This document shows positions 6,866-11,082 of a stretch of DNA of 11,082 nt, piece after piece. The stretch's first letter is position 1. The number at the start of each line of letters is the position of its first letter. A model generated the notes under the pieces. The model did no database searches and was not told where the DNA came from. It saw nothing but the letters and a program-made list of their open reading frames with translations. The stretch is from Acidimicrobiaceae bacterium (lineage in GTDB: Bacteria; Actinomycetota; Acidimicrobiia; Acidimicrobiales; Bog-793), in assembly GCA_025463965.1 (NCBI GenBank), contig JAODBN010000238.1:1-11082 (forward strand). Reading direction: 5' to 3'. Both the position numbers and the translations under genes were made by a program.

Positions 6866-7363
6866 ATGGCAGAGTTGATCGCAATCGGGTATCCGGACGA
6901 GAGCACCGCCGAGAAGGCAGCGCAGGAAGTCGAGCGCCTTGCGGAGAGCCTGGTGATCGAGCCGGACTCGATCGCCGTCATCCGGCGCGACGCAAAAGGC
7001 AGGTTCCACGTCACCACCACGCACCACCCCGTTGCGGCGGGAAGCATGTGGGGCATGTTCTGGGGCATCCTCTTCGGCGTCCTGTTCTTCATCCCCGTGA
7101 TCGGCATGGCCGTCGGGCTCGGGCTCGGGGCCCTGACAGGGCTCGTGACGAAGTTGAACATCGACAAGGAATTCCAGGACCAAGTGAAGGACATGCTTCA
7201 GCCGGGAACCTCGGCGCTGTTCATGGTTCTCGAGAAGATGACGGCCGACAAGGCACTCGAGGCGCTCAGCAAGTACGGCGGCACGGTCCTCAAGAGCTCG
7301 CTTCCAAAGGAAGCCGAACGGGAGATCCAGGCCGCGTTGCACGGCACGCCAGCGGCCGCCTGA
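6866..7363 (+). CDS. DUF1269 family membrane-associated protein
   Basis: A 165-residue protein of the DUF1269 (COG4803) type. It starts MAELIAIGYPDESTAEKAAQEVERL, an alpha/beta segment typical of the family, then RRDAKGRFHV at 40-49. Residues ~58-95 form a long Gly-rich hydrophobic stretch (MWGMFWGILFGVLFFIPVIG and onward) that can make a tight two-helix membrane hairpin with glycine-zipper spacing. A soluble C-terminal part follows (KEFQDQVKDMLQPGTSALFMV), ending in LPKEAEREIQAALHG. Family members have no established biochemical function; they are often described as predicted membrane or stress-linked proteins, so I assign none. The gene appears to be single: 168 nt after the DUF2252 stop with its own strong ribosome binding site, and ended by two hairpins before the converging clpB. 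Confidence 0.88.
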   Translation: MAELIAIGYPDESTAEKAAQEVERLAESLVIEPDSIAVIRRDAKGRFHVTTTHHPVAAGSMWGMFWGILFGVLFFIPVIGMAVGLGLGALTGLVTKLNIDKEFQDQVKDMLQPGTSALFMVLEKMTADKALEALSKYGGTVLKSSLPKEAEREIQAALHGTPAAA

Positions 7364-7375
7364 TCCGAGGCGATC

Positions 7376-7416
7376 CCCGGCGAGCAGCCTCGGTCCCCCC
7401 CAACTGGCTCGCCGGG
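7376..7416. terminator. First hairpin after the DUF1269 gene
   Basis: CCCGGCGAGC (7376-7385) is the perfect reverse complement of GCTCGCCGGG (7407-7416), a 10-bp stem around a 21-nt loop containing a C-run. It starts 12 nt after the DUF1269 stop and precedes a stronger hairpin by only 4 nt (AATT). It probably assists termination of the DUF1269 transcript, or of clpB read from the other strand. Confidence 0.5.
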
Positions 7417-7420
7417 AATT

Positions 7421-7459
7421 CCCGGACCCCGGCGCCCCCGAGCGGCGCCGGGGTCCGGG
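7421..7459. terminator. Strong 16-bp hairpin, probable bidirectional terminator
   Basis: CCCGGACCCCGGCGCC (7421-7436) is the exact reverse complement of GGCGCCGGGGTCCGGG (7444-7459), giving a perfect 16-bp GC-rich stem with a 7-nt loop (CCCGAGC). It lies between the stops of the converging DUF1269 (7363) and clpB (7483) genes, 23 nt from the latter, so it can serve both. No U-tract is present. Confidence 0.8.
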
Positions 7460-7482
7460 CGCCTCGCGTTCGCGCCCCGGCC

Positions 7483-10110
7483 TCAGGCGGAGTCGGCCGG
7501 AGGGTTCTCGTAGGAGACCTGGAGCCGCTCGCCCGAGAGCTGCACCCGGATCGTCGCACCGTCGTGGACGTCGCCGGAGAGCAGGGCCCGTGCGATCTGG
7601 GTCTCCAGCTCACGCTGGAGGAACCGCCGCAGGGGCCGTGCCCCGTACACCGGGTCGAATCCCTGCTCGGCGACGAAGCGCAAGGCCTCCTCACTGACGT
7701 CCAGGGTGAGGCGTCGGTCCGCTAGGCGCGAGCGCAGGTCACCCAGCATGAGCTCGACCACTCGCTCGATCTCCACCAGGGTCAGCGGCTTGAACACGAC
7801 AACGTCGTCGACGCGGTTCAAGAACTCGGGCCGGAAGTGTTGCCGCAGATCGTCGAGGACCGCCGCACGTGCGTCGGGCTTGATCTCCCCCGAATCGGTC
7901 ACGCCGTCCAGCAGGTACTGCGAGCCGATGTTCGAGGTCATGATCACGACGGCGTTTCGGAAGTCGACGGTCCTGCCCTGAGCGTCGGTCAGTCGGCCGT
8001 CGTCCAGGATCTGCAGGAACGTGTTGAAGACGTCGGGATGGGCCTTTTCCACCTCGTCGAACAGGACGACCGAGTACGGCTTGCGCCGGACGGCCTCGGT
8101 GAGCTGGCCGCCCTCTTCGTAGCCGACGTATCCCGGCGGCGCGCCTACCAGCCTGCTCACGGTGTGGCGCTCCTGGTACTCGCTCATGTCGATGCGGACC
8201 ATGTTCTCTTCGGTGTCGAAGAGCGCCTCGGCGAGGGTCCTCGCCAGTTCCGTCTTGCCGACCCCGGTGGGCCCGAGGAAGATGAACGAGCCAATGGGGC
8301 GCCGGGGGTCCTTGATGCCGGAGCGGGCCCGGATGATGGCATCGGCGACCGCCTGGACCGCTTCGTCTTGGCCCACGATCCTCGCGTGCAGGATCTCGTC
8401 GAGGTGCAGGAGCTTCTCCCGCTCCCCCTCCTTCAGCCGGCTGACCGGAATGCCGGTCCATCGGGCGACGATGGTGGCGATCTCGTCCTCGGTCACGACC
8501 TCGCGGAGCAGCCTGCGACCACCTTGCTTCGCCGCGAGCTGCTCCTCTTCTGCCGCCAGCCGACGCTCGAGGTCGGGCAACACGCCGTGTTGCAGCTCGG
8601 CCGCCCGGTCGAGGTCGTAGCTGCGCTCGGCCTGCTCGGCCTCGCGCCGGACGCGCTCGATGTCCGAGCGCAGCGACTGCACCTTCTTGATCGCTTGGCG
8701 CTCCGCCTCCCACTGGGCGCGCATGGCCCCGGCCTCCGCCCGTAGGTCCGCGAGCTCTCGGCGAAGGTCCTCGAGCCGTCGACGGCTTGCCGGGTCGCTC
8801 TCCTTTGCCAGGGCGGCCTCTTCGATCTCCAGTCGCATGACGCGGCGAGTGACTTCGTCGAGCTCCGCCGGCATCGAGTCGATCTCGGTGCGGAGCATGG
8901 CACACGCCTCGTCGACGAGGTCGATGGCCTTGTCCGGGAGGAACCGGTCGGAGATGTAGCGGTGGCTGAGGACAACCGAGGCGACGAGCGCCCCGTCGCT
9001 GATCTTCACGCCATGGAAGACCTCGAGGCGTTCCCGCAGCCCGCGCAAGATCGAGATGGCGTCTTCGACGTCGGGTTCGTCGACGACAACGGGCTGGAAC
9101 CGCCGCTCCAGCGCGGCGTCCTTCTCGATGTATTTGCGGTACTCGACGAGGGTCGTCGCGCCGATGAGGTGCAACTCGCCGCGGGCGAGCATCGGCTTCA
9201 ACATGTTGCCGGCGTCGACAGCTCCCTCGGCGGCGCCGGCGCCGACGATCGTGTGCACCTCGTCGATGAAGAGGAGGATCTGGCCCTCTTTGGCGGCGAC
9301 CTCGGCGAGCACTGCCTGCAGGCGCTCCTCGAACTCCCCGCGGTACTTCGCACCGGCGACGAGCGACCCCATGTCGAGCGCAAAGACCGTCTTGTCGCGC
9401 AGACCCTCCGGGATGTCGCCCTGCATGATCCGCTGCGCGAGCCCCTCGACGATCGCCGTCTTGCCCACCCCCGGGTCACCCACGAGCACCGGGTTGTTCT
9501 TCGTCTTGCGGGAGAGGATCTGAATCACCCGGCGGATCTCGCTGTCGCGACCGATCACCGGGTCGAGTCGCCCAGCGCGGGCGTCCGCCACGAGATCGCG
9601 TCCGTAGCGCTGGAGCGCCTCGTAGGTCAGCTCGGGTGTCGCGGAGACCACGCGTTGGTTGCCCCTTATCGCCGTCAGCGCTGCGAGCAGGCTCTCGGGG
9701 CTGACACCGTGTTGGCCGAGCAGCCGGCCAGCCGCAGAGCCGGTGGCTTCCTCGGAGAGCGCGAGCAGGAGGTGCTCGACCGAGACATAGTCGTCGTGCA
9801 TGCGCTTGGCTTCGCGCTCGGAGGTGTCGAGCAGCCGGGAGAGTCGCTGACTGACAAGGATCTGACCCGGCTGAGCGCCGGGGCCGGTCATCCTCGGACG
9901 CCGCGAGAGGTCGGTCTCCAGCTCCTTTTCCAGGGTGCTCGGATCAGCACCGATCTGGTCGAGCAGGCGCACGGCGAGGCCATCGGGCTGGACCAAAAGA
10001 GCCATCAGCAGGTGCTCGCCGTCGACCTCGTTGTGGCCGAACTTGACCGCGATGGATTGCGCCTCTTCGAGCGCCTCACGGGACTTTACGGTCAGGCGAT
10101 TCGGGTCCAT
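7483..10110 (-). CDS. clpB: ClpB (Hsp100) ATP-dependent protein disaggregase
   Basis: An 875-residue, full-length cytosolic Hsp100 that, as a hexamer, threads aggregated proteins through its pore with the DnaK system. The N-terminal double-repeat domain is at ~1-145. NBD1 (~160-400) has Walker A GDPGVGKT 211-218, Walker B LLFIDE 279-284, pore loop KYRGEF with Tyr256 and arginine fingers Arg336/Arg337. The coiled-coil M domain is at ~405-530, rich in Arg/Glu/Ala heptads. NBD2 (~545-775) has Walker A GPTGVGKT 613-620, pore loop GYVGY 660-664, Walker B VVLFDE 681-686 and Arg766 in FLNR; the sensor-2 YGARPLRR is at 822-829. No ClpP-binding loop is seen and the M domain separates it from ClpA/ClpC. 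ATG 10110 is preceded by GGGAGG 5 nt upstream, inside the end of cbpM, with which it overlaps by 19 nt. Last gene of the chaperone operon. Confidence 0.98.
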   Translation of the reverse strand: MDPNRLTVKSREALEEAQSIAVKFGHNEVDGEHLLMALLVQPDGLAVRLLDQIGADPSTLEKELETDLSRRPRMTGPGAQPGQILVSQRLSRLLDTSEREAKRMHDDYVSVEHLLLALSEEATGSAAGRLLGQHGVSPESLLAALTAIRGNQRVVSATPELTYEALQRYGRDLVADARAGRLDPVIGRDSEIRRVIQILSRKTKNNPVLVGDPGVGKTAIVEGLAQRIMQGDIPEGLRDKTVFALDMGSLVAGAKYRGEFEERLQAVLAEVAAKEGQILLFIDEVHTIVGAGAAEGAVDAGNMLKPMLARGELHLIGATTLVEYRKYIEKDAALERRFQPVVVDEPDVEDAISILRGLRERLEVFHGVKISDGALVASVVLSHRYISDRFLPDKAIDLVDEACAMLRTEIDSMPAELDEVTRRVMRLEIEEAALAKESDPASRRRLEDLRRELADLRAEAGAMRAQWEAERQAIKKVQSLRSDIERVRREAEQAERSYDLDRAAELQHGVLPDLERRLAAEEEQLAAKQGGRRLLREVVTEDEIATIVARWTGIPVSRLKEGEREKLLHLDEILHARIVGQDEAVQAVADAIIRARSGIKDPRRPIGSFIFLGPTGVGKTELARTLAEALFDTEENMVRIDMSEYQERHTVSRLVGAPPGYVGYEEGGQLTEAVRRKPYSVVLFDEVEKAHPDVFNTFLQILDDGRLTDAQGRTVDFRNAVVIMTSNIGSQYLLDGVTDSGEIKPDARAAVLDDLRQHFRPEFLNRVDDVVVFKPLTLVEIERVVELMLGDLRSRLADRRLTLDVSEEALRFVAEQGFDPVYGARPLRRFLQRELETQIARALLSGDVHDGATIRVQLSGERLQVSYENPPADSA

Positions 10111-10421
10111 GGCGGCCTCCCGGTAGTGCGGACAGAGATCGTGGTGCGAAGGGTCATCTCGAGGTTGTCGATACGGGCGAGCAGGTCGCGAACGAGCGCT
10201 GCTGCGAGGAAGTCGAGTCCGAGCCCGGCTCTCAGGCGCTGGAGCTGGAAGATGACGCCAAGCTGTTCCGGACGGAACAACGGGCGACCGCCGGGTTCGC
10301 AGTCGGGCTCCAGCACTCCGAGGATCACGAGCCGGTTGATCTGATCGGGCTGGAGGCTGGCCAGCGCGGCGAGCGTCTCGAGCGAGAAGAGGACGGGACG
10401 GGTGAGCGCGGTTGTGGTCAT
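10092..10421 (-). CDS. cbpM: Chaperone modulator CbpM (MerR-like)
   Basis: A 109-residue protein with a MerR-like helix-turn-helix segment (SLETLAALASLQPDQINRLV, 13-32, then GVLEP...GRPLFRPEQL) and a C-terminal helical part (IFQLQRLRAGLGLDFLAAAL, then LLARIDNLEMTLR at 80-92). The RLRAGLGL and LLxRIxxLExxLR patterns match CbpM, which binds the J-domain of CbpA and restrains its co-chaperone activity. The gene lies exactly between a class II J-protein gene and clpB. Its ATG overlaps the J-protein stop as ATGA (10418-10421) and its own stop lies 19 nt inside clpB. HspR, the actinobacterial heat-shock repressor often found beside dnaJ, is the main alternative, but the DNA-recognition wing and the tail are unlike it. 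The sequence past ~95 (SVRTTGRPPWTRIA) looks unconserved. Confidence 0.82.
   Translation of the reverse strand: MTTTALTRPVLFSLETLAALASLQPDQINRLVILGVLEPDCEPGGRPLFRPEQLGVIFQLQRLRAGLGLDFLAAALVRDLLARIDNLEMTLRTTISVRTTGRPPWTRIA
10116..10121 (-). promoter_or_regulatory. clpB ribosome binding site inside cbpM
   Basis: Read on the minus strand this is GGGAGG, 5 nt before the clpB ATG. It lies in cbpM codons, so ribosomes finishing cbpM pass directly over the clpB start, which supports coupled translation. Confidence 0.75.
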
Positions 10422-11082
10422 GACTCCCTCCTGGGGTCGAAGTGGGACACCCTGCTCAGCTGTTCGAAGAGCCGGCGCTCCTCGTCGGTGAGCGTGCTCG
10501 GGACGACGATCCTGACTTCGGCGATGAGATCGCCTGGCGCACCGGAGCGCCGAGGAAGTCCCCGGCCCGGCACGCGGATGCGCTGACCGCTCGAGGTTCC
10601 TGGCGGAACGAGCACCTTGGCATCGCCGTCAGGGACGCTGACCGCCACCGTGGTCCCGAGCGCTGCCTCCCAAGGGGCCAGCGGCAGGTCCGCGTACAGG
10701 TCTCTGCCCTCGAGCCGCCAATGGGGGTGCGGAGCGATCCGGACGATCAGGTAGAGGTCACCGGCTGGACCGCCGCCGAAGCCTTCCCCGCCTTGGCCGG
10801 CGAGGCGGATTCGCTGCCCGTTGCGGACACCCCGAGGGATGGTCACCTCGAGAGAGCGGCCGTTCGACAGCTGGATCCGGCGCTTGCCCCCTCGATAGGC
10901 GGCCTCGATCGGGATCTCGATCTCGGCCTCTTGCTCGGCGCCACCGACGGCACCGAACCGGCTTCCGAAGAGGCCCTCGAGGATGTCGTCGATGTCGTCC
11001 CCGCCGAGGTCGACGGTCGAGGCGCGCCGCCGCGGCGCCGCCCGCCGGCGACGCGTGCCGCCCGAGCTTCGCCCAGAAGAGG
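10418..11082 (-). CDS. cbpA: Class II DnaJ/CbpA-type co-chaperone, C-terminal part (5' end outside window)
   Basis: The frame is open from the right edge to TGA 10418-10420, giving ~221 residues; a GTG at 10846 is internal. The visible order is an Arg/Gly/Ser-rich linker, then GLDV..DDIDDILEGLFGSRFG (end of the Gly/Phe region), then peptide-binding domain I from about AEIEIPIEAAYRGGKRRIQL, through IPRGVRNGQRIRLAGQGGEG and GDLYLIVRIAPHPHWRLEGRD, and domain II with LYADLPLAPWEAALG, KVLVPPGTSSGQRIRVPGRG and LIAEVRIVVP. No CxxCxGxG zinc fingers occur between linker and domain I, so this is a class II (CbpA/DnaJ2) J-protein; the J-domain with its HPD motif must lie beyond 11082. It delivers substrates to DnaK and stimulates its ATPase. 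Its stop overlaps the cbpM start, and the minus-strand AGGAGG at 10432-10427 in its last codons serves cbpM with 5-nt spacing. Confidence 0.93.
   Translation of the reverse strand, partial: SSGRSSGGTRRRRAAPRRRASTVDLGGDDIDDILEGLFGSRFGAVGGAEQEAEIEIPIEAAYRGGKRRIQLSNGRSLEVTIPRGVRNGQRIRLAGQGGEGFGGGPAGDLYLIVRIAPHPHWRLEGRDLYADLPLAPWEAALGTTVAVSVPDGDAKVLVPPGTSSGQRIRVPGRGLPRRSGAPGDLIAEVRIVVPSTLTDEERRLFEQLSRVSHFDPRRES

Noticed and set aside
7739..8905. Minus-strand frame of 388 codons inside clpB
   Set aside because: Same strand but out of phase with clpB, Arg/Gly/Pro-rich and featureless.
8962..10344. Plus-strand open frame (460 codons) antisense to clpB and cbpM
   Set aside because: It is a shadow of ClpB; no ribosome binding site or recognisable motif.
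10092..10421. HspR heat-shock repressor as identity of the small MerR-like gene
   Set aside because: The RLRAGLGL core and LLARIDNLEMTLR tail fit CbpM better, as does its position beside a class II J-protein; HspR is not fully excluded.
1..11082. CRISPR arrays, transposases, integrases, attachment sites or phage genes
   Set aside because: No direct repeat arrays, terminal inverted repeats or recombinase genes are visible; the window reads as ordinary chromosome.

Overview
The window is about 11 kb of very GC-rich bacterial chromosome with dense, mostly leader-poor genes, GGAGG-type ribosome binding sites and many long shadow reading frames. Gene content (a cyclic-nucleotide-domain/thioredoxin-reductase-like fusion, a small UBP-type zinc finger protein, DUF2252 and DUF1269 proteins, and a CbpA–CbpM–ClpB chaperone cluster) fits a high-GC Actinomycetota, possibly a deep-branching class such as Acidimicrobiia or Thermoleophilia. 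That placement is an inference from style and content. No plasmid, phage, transposon or CRISPR signature is visible.

Layout. (1) Positions 1-386, plus strand: the Pro/Ala-rich, acidic C-terminal tail of a protein that begins outside the window. (2) 415-2850, minus: an 811-residue c-di-GMP signalling protein with three PAS-like domains, a degenerate GGDEF domain (GADDF) and an EAL phosphodiesterase domain with its catalytic motifs intact. An 8-bp GC hairpin separates it from the converging first gene. (3) 3069-3141, plus: tRNA-Lys(UUU). (4) 3288-5009, minus: a degenerate cyclic-nucleotide-binding domain, a thioredoxin-like domain without CxxC, and a thioredoxin-reductase-like flavoprotein that also lacks CxxC. 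(5) Divergent from it, 5070-5321, plus: an 83-residue UBP-type zinc finger protein with a shortened first zinc knuckle, followed 17 nt later by a DUF2252 protein (5339-6697) with kinase-like motifs in permuted order. (6) 6866-7363, plus: a DUF1269 membrane-hairpin protein. (7) 7376-7459: two hairpins, one with a perfect 16-bp stem, between converging genes. (8) 11082-7483, minus: a chaperone operon in the order class II DnaJ/CbpA (5' end cut off by the window), cbpM, clpB, with overlapping start and stop codons indicating translational coupling.

How they fit together. The right-hand operon is a disaggregation unit: J-protein, its small modulator and the Hsp100 disaggregase; a partner dnaK/grpE would be expected beyond the right edge. 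The middle block looks like redox and stress accessory genes of poorly known function. The left part carries c-di-GMP turnover. The least explained elements are the divergent zinc finger/flavoprotein pair, both modified at expected functional sites, and the DUF2252 protein.
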